A stretch of 64,000 nucleotides of DNA, taken from assembly GCF_008831285.2 (NCBI RefSeq), contig NW_022204507.1, positions 1,738,001-1,802,000 on the forward strand, written 5' to 3'. The notes beneath the pieces were generated by a model, which saw only the letters and a program-made list of their open reading frames with translations, ran no database searches and was not told where the DNA came from. Both the position numbers and the translations under genes were made by a program. Below are positions 11,701-26,000 of the stretch, one piece after another. Numbering within the stretch: the stretch's first letter is position 1; every line of letters starts with the position of its first letter. Source of the stretch: Nymphaea colorata (Eukaryota; Streptophyta; Magnoliopsida; Nymphaeales; Nymphaeaceae).

Positions 11701-14700
11701 ATGGCTAAAACTAGGCAAGCTAAATGAAAGATTAGAAGCCTTGAATGTGATGGGGTTGAGTATGCCCAGAGCTCGCAGATTCTTGAAGTGTGCACAGAGT
11801 ACTTCAAAAGGGTCCCAGCTGAGGATGAAGCACATGGTAATTTGTTTGATGGTATTGATAACACATCTTCGGTCACTGAGTTTGATAATTCACATCTCTT
11901 ACAGCCTATCTCGGATGAGGAGGTTACGGCAGCAGTGTGGAGTTTAGACAAGGATAGCGCAGTTGGCCCGGATGGTTTTCCTAATTACTTCTTTCAGGAA
12001 TGTTGGGCGATGGTTAAGACTAAAGTGGTGAGTGCGGTGCAAGATTTTTTCTCGTCTAGGAAATGGTGAGAAGCATCAATGAGACTATGATATGCCTCAT
12101 TCCCAAGAAAGTCAACTCTAAGAAGGTAGAAGATTTCAGACCCATTTCCTTGTGCAATACTGTTTATAAAATCATAGCAAAGGTTATTGTAAACAGAATG
12201 AGGGGAATCCTTAGTCGTATGATCAATGTTAACCAAGCTGCATTTTTGAAAGGGAGGCACATTTATGACAACATCATGTGGGTGACCACATTTATGACAA
12301 CATCATGTGGGTGAATGAGACCATCAATTCTAAGGAGTTTTGGGACAAAGGAGGTTGCTGCCTCAAACTTGATTTGATGAAAGCTTACGATAGGGTCTCC
12401 TAGGCCTCTCTGGCCAATAGCATGCAGTTTTTGGGATTTCACTCATGATGGATAGCGAGTCATGAAGTGTGTCTCCTCTGTGTTTTATGCTGTTCTTGTG
12501 AATGGCAGGATGGGAGAGAAGTTTGATGGGAGGCGCGGCCTGCGACAAGGTGACCCTTTGTCCCCCTATCTCTTTCTTATTGTTATGGAAATGTTCAATC
12601 GACGGCTGATCAAGGAAACTATTAGCAAAAACATCCTTGCTCCTAAAATAAGGCGTGTGAGGCCTAATGGATGTGCTATGCTGTTTGCTGACGATGTCAT
12701 CATGGTGGTTAAGGCCACCAAAAGAACTATTACTACTATTAAAGTGATTTTGCAGGATTTTGAGTATCTGGCTGGCATGAAGGTCAATGAGCAAAAGTCT
12801 GAGATTTTTGCCAGAACCACGATTGATTGTCACATGTGGGAAATTCAGAGTATTTTACACTGGTCTATTGGCAGCCTTCCTTCGGAGTATCTTGGGTTAC
12901 CTTTGTTCTTGGGCAATCTTACTGAAGATATTTGCCTTCCACTCCTTGATAAGATGGAGAAGAGGTTGGCTGGTTGGAAGGCAAGAGTTTTGTCAAGCGA
13001 TGGCTCCAACCTAGGATAAAGGAGAAGTGGAGGCGTCGGTGCTGGAGGATGACATTTTTAATTGTTTGTTGGAATTTGTGGTGTCTCCGTAATAGATGTC
13101 TCCATGACAGTCTTCAACCACAGATTGGTAGATTCAAGAGATGTTTGGAGGAGTTGCATGGACAGCTTCTCCTCCATCAAGTGGACTACTGAGGATGGTA
13201 GATTCAAGAGAGATGTTTGGAGGAGTTGCATGGACAGCTTCTCCTCCATCAAGTGGACTACTGAGGATGATATTAAGCTGAGAATTTGGATGGAGACTGG
13301 TCTGAATACTGTGCACACCATTGGATCTAATAGAGAGGGGGTGTTAATCAACATTGTTAGTGCCTCTACTAGGCACGGTCCTAAAATCGCTGGTTTAAGC
13401 TATGTGGAAAATGGCCAAATGGGCTGTGTGGTCATTATCAACGCGCGTGGTAGGATGCACGAAGGAGAAATGGCTGTCTTGGATCGCATTCTCAGCTTTC
13501 ATAAGGATTATGGTGGTGACAATATTATTGTCTCCCCCATCAAAGATTGGGTAAGGAAAACTAGACAGCAACTAGAAGGAAGAAAACTACATTCTAGCTG
13601 GACTGAGTGTCTTCATCATTCTCACTTGCGTGTTTTTGTAGAGCAGGGGCTGCGACTGTGGACATAGGTCGTTTGATTATGGAACATGCTAGTGATCCTC
13701 ATGATTATTTTGCTAACTTGATAATGTATATGCACTGACTGTAGGATATGTTTGTCCTCATTTTTTGGTGAAGGGTTGGGTCAATCCTTTGTGCTTATAG
13801 TTGAGGTCTTTTTTGGCCTCCCCTTGTATATATCCATTTTGTAACTTTGTTGGAATAAAGGTAGGGGGCCTAACCCCCAAGCAAGCTTTTTACTTCAAGT
13901 TTTGCCAAACCTCATTTTTTGCATATCCAAACTTGCCTGAAATGGCTTGTTGGAAGCAAAATCATTTTTTATCTCCAAAAGTTAGTTTTGGATGTCATCT
14001 GTCTGGTTGTCTGTTTGTCAGTCTCTCTCTTTTTTTGCTATAGTGTGTGTATGTGTAATGCCTTTACTGTACTTGCACCTAACCTTTTTTGAATTAAGTC
14101 CTCCCACCTGCATCTCCCACATTTGTGACTTAACTGCCATCTGTGTCTTAGTTAAAGGGCAAATATGTGATGGATATGGTTCTTATTGCAACAGGCCTTC
14201 TATCACCAAACGTAAATCCAAACTTTTATGTTTGTCTCACAATTTCCCCTGGTTGCTATGAAAATTTTCTTTAGCGTATACCAAAAATAATTTCTAAGAT
14301 CATATTGCTGCTACAATAGTTTAAATGTTAAAGTCTGATCACAATTTCTATCTAATGCCTACACACTATTTTCTTGACAATTTTTCAGGGTGGTGCATTA
14401 TGGTTTCAAAATCTTACAGAATATCCACATGGCGTCCTTGGCCCTGTCTTTCCTTTATTAATTGCTGGACTGCACTTTGTCAATGTTCAGGTAGTTCTCT
14501 AGCCTATTACATTTCCACTGTTTTTGTGTATCCAGTTACATGGCTCTTATTTGCTTTTAAATTTATGGGAATGTGAAGCAAAAATACTATTGCAAATCTG
14601 TCATGCATGCTTAAGTTGAGACTGCTCTATGGTCCAAAATAGCTAGGGGAATTTTGGATCAGGCGCCCAATGGGTGAATATATCCTTTATGTGATGCTGC

Positions 14701-17700
14701 ATAAGAGATCGATATGGATCTATAACATGGAAGGATGTTAGCTAAGACATGGCTATTTAGTTATTCAAATTATCAGATGTGTATATGGTTGAAGACTCGG
14801 CCAATGACCAGTGACCACTTGTTCTATAGCTTATGTACAGTTCTTTCTTTGGTGTTTAAAGTACTTTATACCTGTTAATTCTGTCTCAACTTGTGGGCAT
14901 TTTGATGCTTCTTGCAGTGAAATTAACATGAAAAAATGATATATTTCTATTCTCTCTTTCATAAGGTCATTAATTTGTCAGCTTCCCTTTATATGTGTGT
15001 GTGTGTGTGTGCGTGGGTTGAAAACTAAGTCTTTATCTGTTTCCAGATTTCTTTCATAAAGTTTAAGGATCAGGAATTGCCTGGAGTATTAGGCTTGCTT
15101 CAAAAGGTTAGTTGATGTTGCATCATTCCTGTTGAAGCTTTGCTGTATCATAAAAATCAAGTGCATTTTATTATCACTTGAACCATAGCATCTTGCTGCT
15201 TTTGATGCTCTGTACTTTACTGCTAATTGCTTTTGTTGCAGTACTATAGGCTTTGGTTAAATTTCCTGACAATCCCGATCCTATTTACTGCGTTTTGGGT
15301 GCCACAGGTGAAAAACTACTTCTTGTGATTGCTTGGTTGTGTTTTCTGATGGAACCTTTTAGTTTTTACTACCGTGTTTGGAACTTGCGTTTAAGGTTTA
15401 CATGGAACAGTTGATTGGCAGTAATGTTATTTTTGTTATGAACCTATTTTTATAGCTCCATTGCACCAATTACTCTTCATGGTCTCTCACAGCTCAACTT
15501 TGGCTTCATGTTTGAAACTATAAAATAAGTCTTAGATTTCCTGTAAGTTATAACAAAAAGCTATGCTACCTTTAAGTGCATTTTCCTTTTGTAACAAACT
15601 CTTTGTCCTCTTTCTGCCAATTGTCTTTACAGGGAAGTCTGGTTTATTGGCTAACAAATAGTTCGTTGACTGCAGTTCAAGTAAGCCTTTGTAGTGATCC
15701 TTTGTTTTCCTTGGCCAATTTAAGGTTAGATTTTTCAGTGGTCAAACAGTGGTTGGTAAAAGGAAATGAATAGAATTGATTTCACCATGTTGAGGAGTTT
15801 GTTTCTGTTGTTGAATCTGTAGATATATTATGTTAAGGTGCATCCAAGGGCACGATTTTACAAAATTTTTGTTGCAGATGTTTTCTCATTCAAGTTCTAT
15901 TCCCATTTTGTATTTGCTTTCTCACAAACTGCTGGGACAGAAAGCTAATATTCATTTTTGTAACACATACTAGAAAAAGAACAGTCCTAATGGCACAACT
16001 TAGCTAGTTCAATTGATAATTTTTGGGTTCTGATAATATTGGCTAAGGAAACTGGAAAACTTTACATGTATTGCATTGGTTTCTCTGGCTTTACCTTATT
16101 CACTTTATGACTGGCCAATCCTTGCCTCTTTCTACAAAATGACAAGCATAATGATTCCAGTTACAAATTGGTATATGCAGCAATTAGCATTGAAGCATCC
16201 TCGTGCCCATCAAGCATTGAGATTACATAAAAGATCTGGGCCAGTGATGGCTGTGAAGATTCCTTCAGAAAAACTGGTTCCTGATGAACTCCTTGTTGTA
16301 AGATTAAATATGCTGGACCGCTGGCTGAGTTTTTCTAATCATTGCAATTTGCAAGTACAATCTTTGCCTGAATATATATGAAAATCTTTTTGCAGATGGC
16401 TCTGCAACATCGTGTGGCTGGGAATCAGGATGAGGCACTCACATTGCTGAAGTATTGCAAAAATAGATCTACCATTTTCTTTCTTTTTCTAGGAAGTAAT
16501 TTTGATGATGTTGCTGAATTATCTTTTGACATTCCATATTTTTGCTGTTAGTCTGTAGTTATGTGCTAGATATGCATGAACATGGTTCCCTATTTAAGAT
16601 TATGCTTATTGCCAACTTTTTCCCTTTATTGGGCATGTCACGGAGAAAAGATGATAGTCTTTTTATGATAAAAAAGTACAAGAACATTTGAATCCATCAG
16701 TTCCTATTCTGAGATGTGAAGCCTCTCTTTTATCCGGTGAAACCATATGCTGCAACTATGGCCACATAAAGTGTTATCTAATCTCTTTGGTTCTGGTAAT
16801 ATAAATGGTTGCTTAATATTCTTGTTAAACTCATTCCAGTTCTTATTGTAATTCTATGTTGCACCATACTTCTTTGTCGACCATTCGTAACTCTGGATAT
16901 CTATGTGTTTTTCGCCTTACGCTGCTGAACATTGGAAAACTGTTGACACTTGACAGAGAAGTATGTTGTCAAGATATGGCTTTGTAATAGTCTGGAAAAT
17001 ATTTTATTTTAACCTTCACTTGCTTGCTTTGGAATCAACATTTTCAACCTACATGCACAAGTTTAAAGTCGATATACTTCCCTGGATTGGATGAATCCAA
17101 TGCATCAGATTTTTTCACATGAGCAGTCAAATTCAAACGCTAAAAGATGCTCTATCATGAAGCTACATGAGCAGTCACTTGGCTGCACCTACTTTTCGTC
17201 TCTCACATGACCTCTTACTTGTTTGCTTGGTTCTCTGATACATGGGACATATAAATTCAGATATTGGACCACCTTGCAGGGTGCTGTTCTTCTAGTGTTA
17301 ATTACTGAAATGAATCACTGTCAACTCAGATTGAGCTATCAAGTCTCTGGCTGCCCATAATGCTGCAATAAGTAGGATTGCAGCAAAGTTAAATAAAAAG
17401 GGCTCTCCTCAACCTCAGCCTAGACATAATCTGATGCTGTTGAATCAGTTCCTCTTAATAGCTAACAGTTCTCCTTTGCTTGGTGAACATTGCCAATCTA
17501 TTCTCAGATCAGGAGATATGTATTGAATAGCTTGGGTTGCTCACATCCATTGACTGTTTCATCTGCTCCCTTTCTGACTTGACTGTCCGTTAACCACTGC
17601 TTATTGCTGTTATTTCACTTGCTTTGGATGAATGTCTTTGAGTTCTCTTTCCTTTCTAGTTTGACAGTCAAACTCACCATTTTTTTTAACGGTTAATTCA

Positions 17701-20700
17701 ATCTCTGTATCTCATCTTATTTTTCCTTAGTTGTGCCTATAAGGCTATGTAAATTTCTCAGACAAACCATAGATAGAAAGTGTCTGCTGGTGCATAAATT
17801 TTTTTGTATATGGCAATTTCCACAGGTGAATTTTATATGTTGCTTTCCTTCGTGTTTAGAATTCATTTGGAAAATGTGTTATATATTCATCAAAATGCAA
17901 TAAGTGCATTAAAACTGCAATGTGGGTCATATCTGTTTCTTTAAAAAATAATGATAAATAAATACTTAACAATGAAATGGTCTTTTCTCTGCCTCATCTA
18001 TATTTGATCATTTGCTGGCATGCTTGAAAGGATGTCATGTTAAAGATATTGGAGGGATGTTGTGGATCTGGATTTATGTCCATATCCAATATATATCACA
18101 CACACAGGCATGGAGGAATATTAAGGGGTGGTGTTCTTGTGATTTCTTGTATCATTGCCATGTATAAATAATTAAATTGTAACAGGAGATTAGGGCACGC
18201 CTAATCTGTTGAAGTGTGTCCAAGTACATACTTTGGGTACTGGTACAACGGCACAAGTACGGGGACCTTATTGAAGCATCCATGTGACTTAGGAGTATGA
18301 CAGCTAATCTCCTCAATTAGGCATTCCTTAATCTTCATTATCTTTTAATAATCTTTTCGTGATAAAAAATACAACATTTAAGCAGAAATTACAAGAGATG
18401 CCACTACTAGCTATATTGCACGACTTTAATATTAAGGCATATTGGATCTGGATTTGGGTCAGATCCATATGCTTTTCACCACCCTAAGTTGTACATGGTT
18501 TTGCGCTATGAGTAACTTGCTCTTCAACGTCCAACAAAATCTATCCTTTGTGAGGATCAACTACTTTCTATGTCGTATGGGTATGAATAGGGGTACCCAT
18601 ACGGGTGTATTTTTTAAAAACTTGGGTATGGGGGCACGACTATATATATATATATATGTATATACACACACACACATATATATAAGATTTTAAGCAAATG
18701 AACACATAAATTCATTGTTTACATTAAAAATATATGTTATTGAACGAAAATTTCCAAAATATAACAAAAACATATAAAAATACAAAAATATACCCAAAAA
18801 TTATAAAAATTAAGTTTGAGTGTGCCATACCAGAACCGGTTCTCTTTGTTTGGAATTCTTAGAGAAGATGAAATGCTAGTCTAGCTCTTCTATCCTAGGT
18901 TGCTGAAGGGCATCCAACATGTCGGGAATTCCTTGTAGATGGAGGGTAGTTTGGCTCTCCTCTCCTCTGTCGCTAAAGGGCATTCAACACGTCGGGGTAG
19001 TTGAGCAGGACTCTCCTCTGCAGTGATTCTCGATCGGGCATCTTGGATGCAGTATTCAACATACAAGCTCTCGCTCAGTCAACTGAGCATCTTAGTGCTT
19101 TACTACCTTACCTGAGCTTCTCAATGAATGCATTTGTCAGGCATCTTCAGTCGTGCTGCACACATTGGCTCTCCTCTTTAGTATGTGACTCTGATTGGGT
19201 GAACTGCAACTCCACCCCTGTAGTGGAGCTTTCTAGCAACCCTCTTGGGCGTTGACGTGAATGCCATCGTGCACATCCCTCTGTTCAACTTTATGAACAA
19301 GTATACCCAAACTGTCCTCATTGTTGGTTAAGCAGGCTGACTACAAATCAGGTCCACATGACGTTGACATGGGTATTTTTATCTTTTAGAAGTGTCCATG
19401 TTACAGAGGTTACTTGGTCTTGGGTGCGAACGAATTGAGGCTCAATATCCTTCTCTCTAACCTTCTATCAAAGAAAATGTTGATCAATCTCTATATTTTT
19501 GGCACAACTATGGTGGGCTGGATTGAAGGACATATTTACAACACTTTGGTTACCACACATCAAAGTACAATGTGAGATCTCTTCTGCAACTTTAGTCAAG
19601 AGATGTTGCATCCATGTAACTGCTGCTATAGCCACTGCCATCGATCTATATCCTGCTTTTATGCTGGACTGATCTACGACTTGTTTTCTGCTGTTCCATG
19701 ACACTAGATTTCTTTCAATGAAAACATTATATCCTGAGACTAACCATTGTTAATCAGGATCTCTTGCCCAATCTGCATCATGGTACCCAATCAGTTTATG
19801 TTTTCTCATTGGGTCCAAGAGAGTTCACCTATAGATTAACCCATCTCCCATTGTTTCTTTCAGATATCTCAATATGTGTCTCTTAGCTTTCATATATGAG
19901 GTGTGGGGGTCATGCATGAACCGAGATACCTAATTAAGTGCATAGACAATATCTAGCCGTGTGAAGTTAGATACTGCAGCATCCTAACTATGCTCTGATA
20001 TTCAGTAAGATTTAAATATGGATCACCAATTCACCATCTCGTGCGCCCATTTGATGATTAAGAATACTTGGCATAGCTGTTGGTTTATAGTCTTTCATTC
20101 CTGCCCTGCTCAACACATCTAACAGATATTTGTGCTGAGAGACATTTTGTCTTTCTTTCAATCAACTTCTACACCAGGGAAGTGTCTCAAGTCCCCAAGG
20201 TCCTTCATCTTAAACCTCTTGTCAACAGTTTCTTCATACTGTTTATATGACTTTCTGAATTCCTAGTAATGTTAATATCATCAACATAAATTAGGTGGTG
20301 AGTTGTGATGCTATATGTACTGTAAACAAACAAAGAGTGATCTAGCATGATCACTGAAAGCTATGCTTTTGAATTTCAGTGTAAGACCTGTCAAAAGAGG
20401 ATCTAGAGGCTTGTTTGAGGTCATATATAACTCTTTTTAATCTACATATGCTCTTGAATTGCCTTCCATGTACCCAGGTGCTTTCTCCATGTACACTTTC
20501 TCTTTCAAGTCCCCATGCAAAAAACATTTTTGACATCAAGTTAACTAATATTACAGTCATGTTCCTCAATAAGTGCCCAAAATAACCTGAATTGTTCTCA
20601 TTTGCACAACAAGACTAAAAGTTTCATCAGTCTTGTCTTGCCTACTGTGTAAATCCTTTTTAAAAAAAAGGCAGACTTGTATCTTTCTATATTTCCATTG

Positions 20701-22972
20701 GGCTTAATTTTATATATCATTTACATCCCACAACATTTTTATCTGCAAGTATAGGTACAATCTCCTAAGTGCCACATTTTTGAAGGGCTTTTATCTCATC
20801 TTTCATGGCCTCAATCAACTTGAATGAATAGCCTAATGAAATGTCAGTGGCTCATCTTTCTTTTTTATGCCCATCTCTCAATTGGATGCCATGGGCGGGA
20901 AGACTGCCTGATAGTAGGAGCGAAGGAAGTAGGTGCAGCTCCATCTCTGTCTATGACTTTTTCAGTTTCAGTGTCCTCATGGTGACTATAGACTATGCCT
21001 TTATATCTGCTTTCCACTGTGGATGGAGAGAGGGTATCATCAACAACTTGGTGAACTCCTGGGCTATAATGAGGACAATCCTCATGACATCCATCCCCTA
21101 AATTGGCAAAAGGATTTGTACTAAGCCACAAATGATATACCTCCATTCTCTCCAACGTGACTGTTCTATCACTGCTCTGCTGATCAAAGTTAAGCTTGTC
21201 AAAGACAAAATTGAATGATATCTTTATGTTCGTTGGTGAAAACATAACATCTGTATCCTTTATAGTCTTCAATATATCCAAAAAATCTACATTTGACAAC
21301 TTTGACCTAAATTTATTTATCTATGACTTGCAAACATGAACCTATCACACTCTTCCAAAAACCCATAGGTCATTGCAGTTTGGAATGATACTATCAAGAG
21401 TATGAAATGGGGACTTGTCATCAAGAATATTCATAGGCAGCCGGTTTATAACATAAACAACATTATGGAAAGCCTCAATTCATGGATTGATAGGGAGTTT
21501 AGTGTCGTGCATCATGCTCATTGCACTTTCCACAATGTGCTTGTGCTGTCGTGCCGCGATTCCATTTTGTTGGCGGTACGCAAGCAAAACATCCTTCTCC
21601 CTATTCCCTTATTTTGGAGATATTGAAAAGAATCACCGAACATAAACTCACCACCACCATCAGATTGAAAAAGCTAAATTGTAGAGGAAAATTTATCATG
21701 AACAAGATTGTGGAAGTGTTGGAAAAGAGAGAAAACTTCAGATTTACTTTTCATAGAATAAACTCAAGTGCGTTGCAAGTAACTGTTAACAAAAAAGAGA
21801 TAATAACGATTTCCAGAAGTGGAAAGAATGGGTGTTGGACCCCAAACATCAGAATAAACAATTTCAAAGTGACTTAAAAGTTTTTTATTAACATAATTAA
21901 AAGGTAGTATATGACTTTTGCATAGCTAACAACTAGAACATTTTTCATCTCCAGCATCAATGTTGACATCATGCAGGGATGAAATTACTTGACACTTTTT
22001 TTTGATAAAGGACTCTCCCAATGATCTGATTTACTATGCCACACATTTGGCTTATTACATTTGGACACACTAAGGACTAATTGAGATTCTTTAGGAGATT
22101 TGCACTTGAGTTTTAAGTTGGAAGAAGTATTGACAATAAGATTATCTTAAAACACTAACATATTCCCTTCTCCTTTTCTTTAGTGAAGTCTCCTCCATGT
22201 GAAGGTCCTTGACTTGTATAGAAGATGTAAATTCAATTGAGGCATGCTTATCATTTACTAATTTTGACACAAGACAATATTCTTCCTAATATTAGGAGTA
22301 TGTGTTAGGGACCGAGTCCTGGGTCACGGGTCAGGCCCATTAGACTTACCCAAGAACAAGTATAAATAAGGGTTGGGCAGCTGTAATTAGGGTATCGCAA
22401 AAACTATTGGGTGTTCCTTTGGGAGGAGAAACCCTAATCTGGAGATTAGGGCTGAGTGTGTGCACATGGAATTTGGTGTTTCCCCTTGTAAGGGCCCATC
22501 AAGGTTACCAGTGGCTAACAATGGTATCAGAGGAAGGCGCATGGTGAAGATCATCCATGGACCCGTCCAGCCATGGGACGACATTCCTGAATTCTGCATA
22601 CTCCTGCATGTTAAAATATAAATCCTTCACCAGCACGTTGAAGATGAGTCTCTTAGGATTCCACCTCCTTGTAGAATGTGTTAAGATATTTAATGTCCTT
22701 GTAACATGTGAAGAGTCTCCTAGGATTCTATGTTGTAGTTAATATCCTTGTTATATGGGAAGTCTCCTAGGATTCTATGTTGTAGTTAATATCCTTGTAA
22801 TATGTGAAGTCTCTTAGGTTTCTATGATGTAATTAATGTCCTTGGAGCTTGTGAAATCTCCTAGGATTCTACGATTGGAGACTCTTAGAATTCTGGAAAT
22901 GAGATTATAAATAGAGGCCGTGCAAACCATTTTGGCTACGGCTTCTTCTCCTCAGTTTCTTCTTGTTTTCAT

Positions 22973-23031
<59 letters not shown>

Positions 23032-26000
23032 ATCTTCCTGCGTGAGTGCTGTTTTCTGGTTACAGATATTGGTGCTAGATTTCTATCATGGTATCAGAGC
23101 GCCAGGTTACGTTATCTCTACCAAACGAAATGCCCAAACAGGTCTGATCTGGTTAGAACTCTTTTCTTATCTTGTCTTTATCCTGAATTTACTTTTCTCT
23201 TGCGCAATTCTTGTTCCTTTTTCTTCTTGCTTACCCAAGGACACATCTTGTTATATCGTGTCTTCTTTCCCTCTCATCTTCTACCTATATACCATTCCTT
23301 TCTGCTGTCATGGAAAACCTTTCGCGTTCTGGCATGTCCTCAGGTTTTCTTCCTCACCTTATTACCAAAAAACTCAACCATGAGAATTATCTGATCTGGA
23401 AAAGACAAATCATGTCTTTCATAAGAAGTCAAGGCCTCTTTGGACATCTCGATGGTTCAACAAAGGCTCCACCAATATCCGTCTTACAGGAAATAAAAAA
23501 TGAGGCAGGAGAAGTTATTGCTGTTCATGAAGACAACAATCCTGAACATGCTATGTGGATGAGACGTGATCAAAGTCTGGTTGCGTATATTTTGTCCACT
23601 TTATCTCAACAAGTGTTACTTTCAGTTTCTGATGATTGTACTGCAGAAGAATTATGGGAAACCCTTGCTGATACCTTTTTCCAAATATCAGAAGCTCGAA
23701 TTATGTACTTAAAGAAAGAATTTCAGAATTTGAGCAAAGGTTCAACGTCTATCATGGATTATTTGGGGCGTATTAACGCCGTCGCAGACCAACTTGCTGC
23801 CTCAGGGAATAACATTTCTGATAAGGAAAAGGTGCAACAAACCTTGAATGGACTTGGGCATGATTATCATGCTTTTATTACAGCTCTTGAGGTCCTTCCT
23901 GTTCTGCCTTCCTTCAACTAACTACAAGGTAAACTTCTCCAACATGAAATGAATATGAAAAGAGTCATTGAAAGGACTGATCAAGGGAACTCCCAAAATG
24001 TGTTGGCTATGAATGTAAAGTTTGGTAAGAGCCATGAGAACTCCAACCATGGTGGTCGTGGCATTCTACCAACACCACATAACCAAGGTATGTCTCCTTT
24101 GGATACTTTAAAAAAAATATCAATTTGTTTTCAGTGCAACAAGAAAGGACACATGAAGGCACAATGTTGGTTTAATCCTCAAAATAAAAACAAAGGGGTA
24201 AGACATGATTATAAACAAGGAGGACAAAGTTCTAAATCCACCGCTGAAGATATGCAACAGCTATTGATGACCGCATTCTCAAAGATGACTATAAAGCAAA
24301 ATGAGCAGGGAGAATGGTTCTTGGATTCAGGTGCAGCTACCCATGTGACAGGAAATGCAGGTAAATTGACTAACTTATCCCCTCATTACGGTAGAAGTTG
24401 CATTATAACAGGTGATGGAAAATCTCATCCTATTACACATATTGGAAATGCACATATTCCATTGTCATCCTCGTCTCTATCACTGTCTAATGTTGTTCTT
24501 GCTCCCAATATAAAAAGAACATCATATCCATTTCTAAACTCATTGATGATACAAGCTCTTCTGTTGAATTCACACCTTCTTCTGTCTATGTCAAGGACCT
24601 CCAAAAGAAGAAAATGTTCGCTAGAGGGGAGCGTCAAGGGAATATGTACGTCTTCAAGGAATGTCTACCCAAGGATTCATCCACTTTTGATATAGGATTG
24701 AAGACATTTTCTCTTTCTCATAATGCGTCATCAATGCCAAGTTCTTGCCATTTTCAATCAAAAGTAAGGGGCCCTAACCAATTTTTGGAGTCTGATTTGT
24801 GGCATAGTCGGCTAGGACACTGTGGTCGACATTTCATTGAACAACTTGTCACAGATAGTCTCATTCCAAGATCAAGTTTACCTCTTACTTCAAGTGTAAA
24901 AAAATGTTCAAGTTGTGGACTTTGTAAGAGTCATGTTTTACCTTTCCATAATATAAATCAAAGGGCTTCCAAACCTTTTGAAACTATTTTTTCTGATGTA
25001 TGGGGGCCAGCCCCTATTGATTCCATGTTTGGGTCAAGATATTATGTCTTATTCGTTGACTCTTACTCACGTTTCACCTGGATTTACTTCATGAAACACA
25101 AATCAGAAGTACCTCACATATTTCAAAACTTCTATGCCATGATTCAAACTAAATTTTCATCCAATGTGGTGCATTTTCAATGTGATGGAGGGGGAGAATA
25201 TTCCTCGCTTGATTTTATTGAATTTCTACGTGAAAAAGGGATAACTAGAGAAATTTCCTGCCCTTACACACCACAACAAAATGGTGTAGTTGAGCGGAAA
25301 CATCGACATATAGTTGAAAGCGCGATGAGCATGATGCATGATACTAATGTGCTCATTTCCTTGTGGACTGAAGCCTTCCATACTGCTGTATACATAATAA
25401 ATTGTTTGCCTATGACACTCTTGATGTCTAAATCGCCATATTTTACACTCTTAGGCAAACAACCTGATTACAAGAACTTGAAGGTTTTTGGTTGTGTATG
25501 CTATGTTCACGTTGATGCTGCCTTGAGGAACAAGTTTCAAGACAAAGCTATTCAATGTAGATTCGTTGGATATGCTGATGAATATAAAGGTTTTCGATGC
25601 TATGATCCAACAACTAAACGTATCAAAACTTCAAGAAATGTCATTTTTGATGAACATAGTTTTGATAATACAAATGAAATGCCTATGACCATTGAATCTT
25701 ATGATCCCTGGACCAGTACACAATTATTCAATGCAGATCCTGTTATAGAAAATGATGTGCCTCAAAGTGAAGATTGAGAGAGAGCAATACAACCGTCGGA
25801 TATGGCTCAGTGAAAATCAAGAAGATCCAACACAGTCATCAAGTCATCACGAAAACAATAATGAAGAACAGAGCAACGATGCACATCGGTATTCGGGTCT
25901 TATCTACAGTCGACGACTAAGGGACAGAGATGCTCACAGTGAAGAAGACAACATGCCCCACCTTAGAAGATCCCAACGCATTCGTCATCCCATTCACAGG

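Larger units (their letters stand above)
8265..13860 (+). mobile_element. L1-like LINE in intron 4, degenerate
   Basis: A non-LTR element with a gag-like ORF1 carrying a zinc knuckle, and an ORF2 with endonuclease and reverse transcriptase. The outer limits are estimates, because I could not fix a target duplication or a poly(A) tail. ORF1 is split by a MITE (8533-8890). ORF2 is broken by stops and shifts, has an internal deletion after the reverse transcriptase, and contains two short tandem duplications. Confidence 0.8.

Noticed and set aside
16076-16381. A single 101-codon open frame covering exon 9
   Set aside because: Only 16181-16297 matches the family. The flanks are intron with good splice sites.
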